A stretch of 64,000 nt of DNA from Streptomyces sp. NRRL S-340 (GTDB lineage Bacteria; Actinomycetota; Actinomycetes; Streptomycetales; Streptomycetaceae). The notes beneath the pieces are model-generated. The model saw only the letters and a list, made by a program, of their open reading frames with translations, had not been told where the DNA came from and did not search any database. This document shows positions 23,340 through 30,702 of the stretch, in pieces. The translations under genes and the position numbers were made by a program. Every line of letters begins with the position of its first letter. Positions within the stretch are counted from its first letter, which is position 1. The stretch covers positions 124,001 through 188,000 of the forward strand of contig NZ_JOIY01000002.1 of the NCBI RefSeq assembly GCF_000720185.1, given 5' to 3'.

Positions 23340-24598
23340 CGACGACGATCTGGGGTGCCGGCATGGACAGTGGTGGGCGAGCTTCGGGCGGCGCACCGGG
23401 CGGCAGGTGGAGCAGGCGGCGGTTCGTCGGGGCCGTCACGGGAGCCGCCGCGGTGGCGGCCGTCCCGGCCCCCGCCTCCCTGCCGTCACCCCCTCCGGCT
23501 TCCGCTTCGTCGGGACCGCCCGCGCCGGTGGCGGCCGCGGGCGGCCGGGAGGGCGCGGGCGCGTCGTCCCGGCCCCGGCCGCTCTACCTCGGCACGTACA
23601 CCTCCGCCGAGGGCGGCGGCACGGGCATCGGCCTCGCGGTGTACGACCCGGTCTCGGGCGCCGTGGCGGGCCGGGGCACGCTGACCGGCGTGGCGGACCC
23701 CTCGTACCTGGCCGTGCACCCCGACGGCCGCACCCTGTACGCGGTCGAGGAGCGCCAGGAGGGCCGGGTGAGCGCCGTGCGGCTCGCCGACCGCCGACCG
23801 CTCGGCTCCCGCGACACCGGCGGGGCAGGCCCCTGCCATCTGTCCGTGCACCCGTCAGGGCGCTGGCTGCTGAGCGCCAACTACCAGTCCGGCAGCGTGG
23901 CCGTGCACCCGATCGACGCCTCGGGCGCGCTCGGCGAGCGCACCGACCTGGTGACGCACACCAGTCCGCCGCCCGGACCCGGGCAGCAGGGACCGCACGC
24001 GCACCAGGTCGTCACCAGCCCGGACGGCGGCCATGTGCTCGCCGTCGACCTCGGTACGGACACGGTGTACACCTATCGCCTGGACCCACGGGCGGGCAGG
24101 CTCACCGAGGTCTCCCGGGCCCGTACCCGGCCCGGCGCCGGGCCGCGCCACCTGGCCTTCCACCCGGGCGGCCGGTACGCCTACCTGGCCAACGAGGTCG
24201 ACGACAGCGTGGCGGTCTGCGCCTACGACCCGCCGACCGGCCGGCTGACCGTCGGGAAGGAGCAGCCCACCGGCTCGGGGGCGGGCACGAACTATCCGGC
24301 GCAGTTCGCGGTCACGGCGGACGGCCGGTTCGCCTACCTCGCCAACCGGGGTGACAACACTCTCGCCCGGTACGCCGTGGAGGCGGACGGCGCCCGGCTG
24401 CGGCTGCTGGACACGGTGCCGGTAGCGGGTGACTTCCCGCGCCAGATCGCCCTCTCCCCCGACGGGCGGCTGCTGTTCGCCGCGAACCAGAAGTCGGGCA
24501 CGGTCAGCGTCTTCCACGTGGACCGGGCGAGTGGCGCGCTCCGCCGGGCGGGTGAGCCGTTCGCGTCACCCGTCGCCGTCTGCGCGCTGCCGCTGTAG
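23321..24598 (+). CDS. Tat-exported lactonase-family beta-propeller (6-phosphogluconolactonase-like)
   Basis: 425 residues. The twin-arginine signal RWSRRRFVGAVTGAAAVAAV (about 29-50) directs export through Tat; an Ala/Pro-rich linker follows to ~85. Residues ~88-423 form a seven-bladed propeller of the cycloisomerase 2/YbhE type, visible as repeated DP(S)YLAVHPDGRTLYA, CHLSVHPSGRWLLSANY, HLAFHPGGRYAYL, QIALSPDGRLLFAANQ blades. Cytosolic YbhE hydrolyses 6-phosphogluconolactone; an exported copy must have another substrate. GTG 23321 or ATG 23363 may be the start; both keep the Tat motif. The 3' end overlaps the convergent DUF2470 gene by 33 bp. Confidence 0.9.
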   Translation: MTTESDPTTIWGAGMDSGGRASGGAPGGRWSRRRFVGAVTGAAAVAAVPAPASLPSPPPASASSGPPAPVAAAGGREGAGASSRPRPLYLGTYTSAEGGGTGIGLAVYDPVSGAVAGRGTLTGVADPSYLAVHPDGRTLYAVEERQEGRVSAVRLADRRPLGSRDTGGAGPCHLSVHPSGRWLLSANYQSGSVAVHPIDASGALGERTDLVTHTSPPPGPGQQGPHAHQVVTSPDGGHVLAVDLGTDTVYTYRLDPRAGRLTEVSRARTRPGAGPRHLAFHPGGRYAYLANEVDDSVAVCAYDPPTGRLTVGKEQPTGSGAGTNYPAQFAVTADGRFAYLANRGDNTLARYAVEADGARLRLLDTVPVAGDFPRQIALSPDGRLLFAANQKSGTVSVFHVDRASGALRRAGEPFASPVAVCALPL

Positions 24599-25288
24599 GG
24601 CGCGGGGGCAGGAGGCGGCGTTCGCCTGGGCGAGCAGTGCGCGCATGCGTTCGGAGAGCTGGGTGACGTCGTCGGCGGGCGTGTGGAAGGGCAGCCGTAC
24701 GTCGCCGTGGGCCCACGCCCGTTCGATGCGCAGGGTGAGGCCGTGCCGGTCCACGGCGAGCGGCCGGACCCGCACCGCGCCGTGCAGGGCGTCGGATGCG
24801 ACCAGCCGGGTGAGCCGTTGCACCGCGTCGGGGTGGGCGTCGGCGAGGTGGGTGAGCAGGCGGGCCTCGGCGGGGGCCAGCGGGTCGGGCACGGCGGCGG
24901 CGAACTCGTCCGGGTCGACGACGACGGAGCCCGACGCCTGGCGCAGCACCACGCGCCCCGGCCGGAACTCCAGGTGGCCGCCGGTGCGGGTGAGGCGTCC
25001 GGCGAGCCACAGCCGGGCGCGGATCCGGTCGCGCACGGGGACGGGCGCGGGGTCGGCGAACTCCAGCACGGCGGGCAGTTCCCCGCGCGGTGCGCACAGG
25101 GCGGCGGCGTGCGCGCTGTCCGCGGGCGGCCGCAGGAGCACCCGGCCGTCCGCGGTCACGGTGTGCGCGCCGGTGAACTCCTCCCGGCCGCCCTGCGCGG
25201 TCGCCGCGCAGGACCAGGCGAGCGCCAGCACCGTCCGCGCCCGCTGCGCCGCCCCGGGCACCGCCGTCCATGTGTGACCGCCGCCCAT
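24566..25288 (-). CDS. DUF2470 protein, iron-regulated
   Basis: 240 residues. Residues ~1-150 resemble the split-barrel flavin-type fold of HugZ-like proteins (FTGAHTVTADGRVLLRPP...VLEFADPAPVPVRDRIRARLWLAG). Residues ~160-230 are DUF2470 (LLTHLADAHPDAVQRLTRLV, GLTLRIERAWAHGDVRLPFHTPADDV). DUF2470 occurs in heme-utilisation proteins such as HugZ and near siderophore genes. ATG 25288 is preceded by GAGGAGG and, 22 bp upstream, a near-perfect iron box, so de-repression under iron starvation is expected. Heme handling is inferred. Confidence 0.88.
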   Translation of the reverse strand: MGGGHTWTAVPGAAQRARTVLALAWSCAATAQGGREEFTGAHTVTADGRVLLRPPADSAHAAALCAPRGELPAVLEFADPAPVPVRDRIRARLWLAGRLTRTGGHLEFRPGRVVLRQASGSVVVDPDEFAAAVPDPLAPAEARLLTHLADAHPDAVQRLTRLVASDALHGAVRVRPLAVDRHGLTLRIERAWAHGDVRLPFHTPADDVTQLSERMRALLAQANAASCPRALQRQRADGDG

Positions 25289-25310
25289 CAGGAACCTCCT
25301 CGCCAGTCCA

Positions 25311-25329
25311 TTAGGTAAGGCTTGCCTAA
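25311..25329 (-). promoter_or_regulatory. Iron box (DmdR1/IdeR-type operator)
   Basis: TTAGGTAAGGCTTGCCTAA matches the actinobacterial DmdR/IdeR consensus TTAGGTTAGGCTAACCTAA at 16 of 19 positions and is itself a near-perfect dyad (TTAGGTAAG...CTTGCCTAA). It ends 22 bp upstream of the DUF2470 start, where it would cover the promoter. Confidence 0.88.
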
Positions 25330-25464
25330 CTTACCGGAGACCGGAGCGCACGCCAACCGGGCCGGGCGGCGGGCCGGGAGCCCGCGGGGAGCGTACGGAG
25401 GCACGCGGGAGGCCACGAGGGGCGCGGACCACCGCCGGCCCCTGGGGCCACCCACAGCCGGAAC

Positions 25465-26073
25465 CTACGGCGTCAGGACACCCAGCAGCGCCCGCGCGCA
25501 CAGCTCCCGCACCTGCGCGCGTGTCAGCTCGGAACCGCGCAGCCACTCCAGGCAGACGGCGGTGGTGAAGGCCAGCCAGCCCCGGACCGCGAGCCGCACG
25601 TCGGCGCGGCGGGCGAGCGGTCCGAACTCGGGGTCGGCGTCGAGCGCCGCCAGGATCTGCCGCTCCTGCGCGGCCAGGGCCCGCCGGTAGACCCGGCGCA
25701 CGGCCTGGTCGCCCGCCGCGTCGGCGCGGTGGAAGGCCCGGTAGCCGTGCGCGTGGGCGCTGACGTACTCCAGATAGGCGTCCAGGCCGGCCGTGAGCTG
25801 CTCGCGCAGCGGCACCCCGGGGACGGCCGCGGTCATCCGCAGCATGCGGGCGCTCTCGCGCTCCACGACCGCCGCGAAGAAGTCCCGTTTGGTCGGGAAG
25901 TAGTGGTACAGCAGTCCGCGCGAGACGCCGGCGATCTCGGCCACCTGCTCGATCCACACGTCGTCGTAGGGGCTCTCCGAGAACAGCCGGGCCCCGACGG
26001 AGAGCAGTTGTTCCCTGCGTTCCCCGGTGCTGAGCCGGCGGCGCGTGCGCTGCTGCCCCTGGTTCGCGGCCAT
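25465..26073 (-). CDS. TetR/AcrR-family repressor, divergent from P450
   Basis: 202 residues. Residues ~18-65 hold the TetR helix-turn-helix (RREQLLSVGARLFSESPYDDVWIEQVAEIAGVSRGLLYHYFPTKRDFF). The remainder is the helical ligand domain. ATG 26073 lies six bases after a -10-like TAGAGT (minus strand), suggesting a leaderless mRNA. It is divergent from the P450 gene. In Bacillus megaterium the TetR repressor Bm3R1 likewise controls a CYP102 enzyme, so a fatty-acid-like inducer is a reasonable guess. Confidence 0.93.
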   Translation of the reverse strand: MAANQGQQRTRRRLSTGERREQLLSVGARLFSESPYDDVWIEQVAEIAGVSRGLLYHYFPTKRDFFAAVVERESARMLRMTAAVPGVPLREQLTAGLDAYLEYVSAHAHGYRAFHRADAAGDQAVRRVYRRALAAQERQILAALDADPEFGPLARRADVRLAVRGWLAFTTAVCLEWLRGSELTRAQVRELCARALLGVLTP

Positions 26074-26086
26074 CCCCGCACTCTAC

Positions 26087-26133
26087 TTGACGCCGGTTCA
26101 ACAACGGGACCAGACTGGAACCGCTATTGAACC
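26087..26133 (+). promoter_or_regulatory. Divergent promoter/operator between TetR and P450 genes
   Basis: Inverted repeat GGTTCAA (26095-26101) / TTGAACC (26127-26133), with a third GGAACC between them. A -35-like TTGACG (from 26087) with CAGACT 18 bp on could drive the P450. The repeats straddle both start regions and are the best operator candidates for the TetR protein. Confidence 0.55.
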
Positions 26134-26214
26134 CACATCCAACACGTGCCGCCGGACCGGTACGGCGCCCGCTCGGCGGTCCGGTGGACCCAGGGAGACC
26201 CGGGAGCGCGCGGC

Positions 26215-27741
26215 ATGACGGAGACAACGACCGGAACCGGACTGCCGAAAGGATTCCGCAGCGCGGAGCTGGGCTGGCCCGAGCTGCACCGGCTGCCCCA
26301 CCCACCGCGCCGGGTCCCCTTCCTCGGCGATGTCCTGGGCGTCGACCGGAGCACCCCGGTGCAGGACTCGATGCGCTCCGCCCGCTCGCTCGGTCCGATC
26401 TTCCGCCGCAAGGTGTTCGGCAGGGAGTTCGTCTTCGTCTGGGGCGCGCGCCTGGTCGCCGACCTCGCCGACGAGTCCCGCTTCGCCAAACATGTCGGCC
26501 TGGGCGTGGCCAACCTGCGGCCGGTCGCCGGGGACGGGCTGTTCACCGCTTACAACCACGAGCCGAACTGGCAGCTGGCGCACGACGTCCTGGCCCCCGG
26601 CTTCAGCCGCGAGGCGATGGCGGGCTACCACCTGATGATGCTGGACGTGGCCGGGCGGCTCACCGACCACTGGGACCGCGCCGAGGCCGCGGGCCGCACC
26701 GTGGACGTGCCCGGTGACATGACCAAGCTGACCCTGGAGACGATCGCCCGCACCGGCTTCGGCCACGACTTCGGTTCCTTCGAACGCCCGCGCCCGCACC
26801 CGTTCGTCACCGCCATGGTCGGCACGCTCTCCTACGCGCAGCGCCTCAACACCGTCCCGGCCCCGCTCGCCCCCTACCTGCTGCGCGGCGCGACCCGCCG
26901 CAACGCGGCCGACATCGCCTACCTCAACCGCACCGTCGACGACCTCGTGCGCGCCCGGCGCTCGGGCGGCGCCGCCGGGAGCGGGGACCTGCTCGACCGG
27001 ATGCTGGAGACCGCCCACCCCGCGACCGGCGAACACCTGTCGGCCCAGAACGTACGCCGCCAGGTGATCACCTTCCTGGTCGCGGGTCACGAGACCACCT
27101 CGGGCGCGCTGTCCTTCGCGCTGTACTACCTGGCCCGGCACCCCGAGGTCGCCGCCCGCGCCCGGGCCGAGGTGGACCGGGTGTGGGGCGAGGCGGCGGC
27201 ACCCGGCTACGAGCAGGTCGCCAAGCTGCGGTACGTGCGCCGGGTGCTGGACGAGTCGCTGCGGCTGTGGCCGACCGCGCCCGCCTTCGCCCGCGAGGCC
27301 CTGCGGGACACGGTGCTCGCCGGGGAACACCCCATGCGGCAGGGGGCGTGGACGCTGGTGCTGACACCGATGCTGCACCGCGACCCCGAGGTGTGGGGCG
27401 CGGACGCGGAGCGGTTCGACCCGGACCGGTTCGACGCGGCAGCCGTACGGAGCCGTCCGCCGCACGTCTTCAAACCGTTCGGCACCGGAGCGCGGGCGTG
27501 CATCGGCCGCCAGTTCGCCCTGCACGAGGCGACCTTGGTCCTCGGTCTGCTGCTGCGCCGCTACGACCTGCGGGCGCGGCCCGACCACCGGCTGAAGGTG
27601 ACCGAACGGCTCACCCTCATGCCGCAGGGGCTGCGACTGCGCCTGGAGCGGCGCACGGCGCCCGCCCGGACCGGGACCGTGCCGGTGCCCGACGAGGGCG
27701 GCTCAGCCCCGCGCTGCCCAGTGCGCGGGGCGGGTGACTGA
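26215..27741 (+). CDS. CYP102-like cytochrome P450 heme domain without fused reductase
   Basis: 508-residue soluble P450. I-helix motif AGHETTS (Ala290-Thr295), ExxR Glu347/Arg350, and heme loop PFGTGARACIGRQFA with Cys429 as thiolate ligand. The overall sequence (LPHPPRRVPFLGDVLG, FITAYNHEPNWQLAH-type segment, YYLARHPEVAARARAEVD) is CYP102/BM3-like, a fatty acid hydroxylase group, not the usual Streptomyces CYP105/107 type. The diflavin reductase of BM3 is missing and no ferredoxin gene is adjacent, so electrons come from elsewhere. ATG 26215 with GGGAG upstream. The 3' end overlaps the convergent gene by 39 bp. Confidence 0.93.
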   Translation: MTETTTGTGLPKGFRSAELGWPELHRLPHPPRRVPFLGDVLGVDRSTPVQDSMRSARSLGPIFRRKVFGREFVFVWGARLVADLADESRFAKHVGLGVANLRPVAGDGLFTAYNHEPNWQLAHDVLAPGFSREAMAGYHLMMLDVAGRLTDHWDRAEAAGRTVDVPGDMTKLTLETIARTGFGHDFGSFERPRPHPFVTAMVGTLSYAQRLNTVPAPLAPYLLRGATRRNAADIAYLNRTVDDLVRARRSGGAAGSGDLLDRMLETAHPATGEHLSAQNVRRQVITFLVAGHETTSGALSFALYYLARHPEVAARARAEVDRVWGEAAAPGYEQVAKLRYVRRVLDESLRLWPTAPAFAREALRDTVLAGEHPMRQGAWTLVLTPMLHRDPEVWGADAERFDPDRFDAAAVRSRPPHVFKPFGTGARACIGRQFALHEATLVLGLLLRRYDLRARPDHRLKVTERLTLMPQGLRLRLERRTAPARTGTVPVPDEGGSAPRCPVRGAGD

Positions 27742-28551
27742 CCCGGGCAGCCGGGTGCCCGCGCTTCCCCGGGCCGCTGCGACCTGCGGCTGGGTCAGGA
27801 AGAACGCGCCCGTCAGGTCGGCGTCCGTGAGGTCGGCGTCCCGCAGGTCGGCCCCGATCAGATCGGCGCCGCGCAGGTCCGCGCCGGTGAGGTCGGCCGC
27901 GATCAGGTAGGCACCGCGCAAGCTGGCCCCGCGCAGGTCGGCGCCCCTGAGCCGGGCACCCATCAGGTCCGCGCCCCGCCGGTCCTTCTTGCTGCCGCGC
28001 ACCGCGACCCGGACCAGTTCGCTGGTGCGCAGCAGCAGCACGTTGACCTCCTGCCGGTGGGCGGCGACGTCCAGCTCGGCCAGGCCCTCGGGCGACAGCA
28101 GGGTGAGCTGCTCGGTCCGCTCCAGAGCCCGGCGCACATCGGCGTGGACGGGCCGGGCGGCGGGCAGGGTGAGCGCCTCGGTCAGGTACCAGAGCAGTTC
28201 GTGCAGCTGCCGTACGACCGGGAACACGTCGGACATCTGCCGCAGCGCGCCGGCGTCCGCGCCACGCCAGTCGCGGCCGCCGAAGGTGACCTGGGAGACC
28301 TTCTGACCCGCGCCGAAGCAGTCGTAGACCGTGCAGCCGGAGTAGCCCTCGTCCCGCAGCCGGGCGTGGATGCCGCAGCGGTGGTCCTCGCGCAGGTTCG
28401 GGCACGGCCTGCCCGCGGGCTTGTCACGCGCGAAGTCCGCGGAGGCCGTGAAGGGCAGGGCGACGCAGCACAGCCCGAAGCAGTTCGCGCAGTCACCGCG
28501 CAGTCCGGGCCGCGCGTTCGGCTCGCGCCGTTCGGCTGTCTGATCTGGCAT
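27703..28551 (-). CDS. Pentapeptide-repeat protein with N-terminal cysteine cluster
   Basis: 282 residues. The first ~80 carry a Cys-rich region (CANCFGLCC ... CPNL ... CGIHARL ... GCTVYDCFG), like the CxxC-CxxxCC metal-binding units of Fe-S or Zn proteins. A helical middle (~95-185) follows, then about twelve pentapeptide units A(D/S/Y)LxG (roughly 190-250) that form a right-handed quadrilateral beta-helix. Other pentapeptide proteins mimic DNA and protect gyrase, but function here is unknown; the family with this N-terminus is widespread in actinobacteria. ATG 28551; no clear ribosome site. Confidence 0.9.
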   Translation of the reverse strand: MPDQTAERREPNARPGLRGDCANCFGLCCVALPFTASADFARDKPAGRPCPNLREDHRCGIHARLRDEGYSGCTVYDCFGAGQKVSQVTFGGRDWRGADAGALRQMSDVFPVVRQLHELLWYLTEALTLPAARPVHADVRRALERTEQLTLLSPEGLAELDVAAHRQEVNVLLLRTSELVRVAVRGSKKDRRGADLMGARLRGADLRGASLRGAYLIAADLTGADLRGADLIGADLRDADLTDADLTGAFFLTQPQVAAARGSAGTRLPGSVTRPAHWAARG

Positions 28552-28595
28552 GTCCCCACCCTACCGACCCGCGCGGCAGGCCCCGGACCGCCGGG

Positions 28596-29447
28596 TCAGC
28601 GCAGGAACCCGGCGGTGGCCGCCACGAACCGGGCCGGGTCGTCGAGCCACGGGAAGTGCCCCGCGCCCGGCAGGACGGCGAGGTCGCCGTGCGGGAACAG
28701 CCCGGCGTACTCCGCCATCGCGGGCGGCGGTGAGTTCAGGTCGCACTCGCCCGCGAGCACCAGCACGGGTGCGGACAGCCGGCCGAGCGCCGCCCGGGTG
28801 GCCTCCGTGCCGTACGCGCCCTCGGCCCCGTACACCGCGGCGGCCTCGGGGTTCTTCTCCTCGGCGTCCGCGGCCTCCAGCGCCCGCGCGGCGTCGTCCC
28901 AGCGGCCGTGCAGGAAGGGGGCGATCGCCTCCCAGCGCACGTCCGTGGCACGGCCCGCCACGACGTCCTCCAGGGCGGCGTACGCCTGCGGGTACCACGG
29001 TTCGTCCGCGCGCAGGCGTGCGGTCGCGAGCCGGACGTCCGCCGTGACGGTGATGCCGACCGCCACGACGCTCGGTGTGATCAGCGCGAGCCGTCCCACC
29101 CGCTCGGGGAAGCGGCTCGCGTAGAGCGCCGCCAGGTTCGCGCCCGCGCAGTGCGCGAGCAGGTCCACCCGCTCCAGGCCCAGGTGCTCGCGCAGCGCCT
29201 CGATGTCGCCGACGAGCCGGTCGCAGCGGTACGTCGCCGGGTCCCGGGGCGGCTGCGAGGCGCCGGTGCCGCGCAGGTCGAGGCGGACCAGCCGGCGGTG
29301 GGCGGACAGCCCGCCGAGGTCCCCGAGGTAGGCCGAGGCGCGCATCGGCCCGCCGGGCAGGCAGATCAACGGCGCGCCCTCACCGCTCTCGTGGCAGGCG
29401 AGGCGGGTTCCGTCGTGGGCCGGGAAGACAGGCATGGCGATGACCAT
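28596..29447 (-). CDS. Alpha/beta hydrolase with cysteine at the nucleophile elbow
   Basis: 283 residues, standard fold: LICLPGGPMRAS oxyanion region, RLDLRGTGASQPP, elbow LLAHCAGANLA, acid in LAGECDLNSPP, catalytic His264 in GAGHFPW. The elbow reads H-C-A-G with Cys100 in the place normally held by Ser, as in dienelactone hydrolases. General similarity is to proline iminopeptidase/epoxide hydrolase-like proteins. The start is ATG 29447 or 29435. The ECF factor gene lies 46 bp upstream on the same strand, so the two may form an operon. Confidence 0.88.
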   Translation of the reverse strand: MVIAMPVFPAHDGTRLACHESGEGAPLICLPGGPMRASAYLGDLGGLSAHRRLVRLDLRGTGASQPPRDPATYRCDRLVGDIEALREHLGLERVDLLAHCAGANLAALYASRFPERVGRLALITPSVVAVGITVTADVRLATARLRADEPWYPQAYAALEDVVAGRATDVRWEAIAPFLHGRWDDAARALEAADAEEKNPEAAAVYGAEGAYGTEATRAALGRLSAPVLVLAGECDLNSPPPAMAEYAGLFPHGDLAVLPGAGHFPWLDDPARFVAATAGFLR

Positions 29448-29493
29448 GTCAGCGCCGCCCCGGCCGCGCAACCGGGTTTGCGGCGGCCCCAGT

Positions 29494-30432
29494 TCAGTCC
29501 GCCATGGCCTCGCGCAGACCGAGGTGTGCCAGCCGGCCGGGGTCGGACAGGATGTAGAGGTGGGTGATCCGGCCCTCCGCGACGGTGACACCCATGACCG
29601 AGTGCGGGCCGTCCTCGGGGGTGTTGGCCAGCCCGACCGCGCCGTTGACCAGCACCAGGCGCGCGGTCGGCGCGTAGCGGGAGAAGGTGAGCGCCTGCGC
29701 CGCCACCGTGCGCGCGCCGTGGACCACCTTGGACCCGGCGGCGCCGCGGACCAGGGCGCCGGCGTCGACGCGCAGCACCGCATCGGGGTGCAGCACGGCG
29801 ACCAGTGCCTCGAAGTCACCGCCGCGCGAGGCGGCGAGGAACGCCTCCAGCACCTCTCGCTGCCGTTTGAGGTCGGTCTCCGCGGAGGGGGTGGCGCCCT
29901 GGACCCGGCGGCGGGCCCGGCTGGCCAGCTGCCTGGTCGCGGCCGCGGTGCGGTCCACCACCGGCGCGATGTCGTCGAACGGCACGGCGAACAGGTCGTG
30001 CAGCACGAACGCGAGCCGCTCGTCGGGCTCCAGGGTCTCCAGCACGACGAGCAGGGCGAGCCCCACCGAGTCGCCCCGCAGCGCCTCCTGTTCCGGGTCG
30101 GCCGTCGTCAGGGGCCGCACGAGCGGGTCGGGGACGAACGTCTCGTCGATGGGTTCCTCGCGCCGCGCGCCGCGCGTGCGCAGCAGGTCCAGGCAGACCC
30201 GGCCGGTCACCGTGGTCAGCCAGGCCGCCAGGTTCCCGATGCCGGCGGTGTCGGTGCGGGTGAGCTTGAGCCAGGTCTCCTGGACGGCGTCCTCGGCCTC
30301 CGCCAGCGAGCCGAGCATCCGGTAGGCGACCGCGCGCAGCCGGCCCCGGTGCTCCTCGAACCGCCGCGCCAGGGCTTCCTCACCGGCCGCCGTGCCGGTC
30401 GCGCCGGTCGTGCCGGTCGTGCCGTCAACCAT
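29494..30432 (-). CDS. ECF sigma factor with C-terminal SnoaL-like domain (SigJ/ECF41-like)
   Basis: 312 residues. Region 2 (RFEEHRGRLRAVAYRMLGSLAEAEDAVQETWLKL) and region 4 (LVVLETLEPDERLAFVLHDLFAVPFDDIAPVVDRTAAATRQLASRARRRV) bracket a short linker. Residues ~195-312 form a SnoaL_2/NTF2-like domain ending in YILSDPGRLAHLG, comparable to the NPDKL-type tail that controls activity in ECF41 factors. No anti-sigma gene is next to it, as expected for this class, where the extension replaces the anti-sigma factor. The first 18 residues are TTG/ATG repeats from a 9-bp DNA repeat. ATG 30432. Confidence 0.93.
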   Translation of the reverse strand: MVDGTTGTTGATGTAAGEEALARRFEEHRGRLRAVAYRMLGSLAEAEDAVQETWLKLTRTDTAGIGNLAAWLTTVTGRVCLDLLRTRGARREEPIDETFVPDPLVRPLTTADPEQEALRGDSVGLALLVVLETLEPDERLAFVLHDLFAVPFDDIAPVVDRTAAATRQLASRARRRVQGATPSAETDLKRQREVLEAFLAASRGGDFEALVAVLHPDAVLRVDAGALVRGAAGSKVVHGARTVAAQALTFSRYAPTARLVLVNGAVGLANTPEDGPHSVMGVTVAEGRITHLYILSDPGRLAHLGLREAMAD

Positions 30433-30702
30433 GTCCCATTCCCGTTCCCCGTCGCGCGTCCCGGGCCCGGACGTCCTGTCCGCGGCCGGCTCGCCCCTGC
30501 GCCCTGTCCGTCGGCGCGGTGTCCCGCGGCCTCCGGTCGATCATCCTAGGCCGAGGAGGGCGTCACCGGCCGGACGGTTCGGAGGTCACCGCAGGTTCCC
30601 CGCCGACCGGGCCGGCCGACGTCTCCGCGCTCGCGGTCAGGAAAACGCGGGCCTGGCGGGGCCCGTCCGGCGGGCGGGACCGTCCGGAGTCCGCGAGCGC
30701 GG
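30433..30702. other. Gene-free stretch between ECF factor and acetyltransferase genes
   Basis: 270 bp, high GC, no supported gene. It must hold the ECF promoter (leftward). A -10-like TAGGAT occurs near 30541-30552 on the minus strand, without a convincing -35. Confidence 0.4.
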
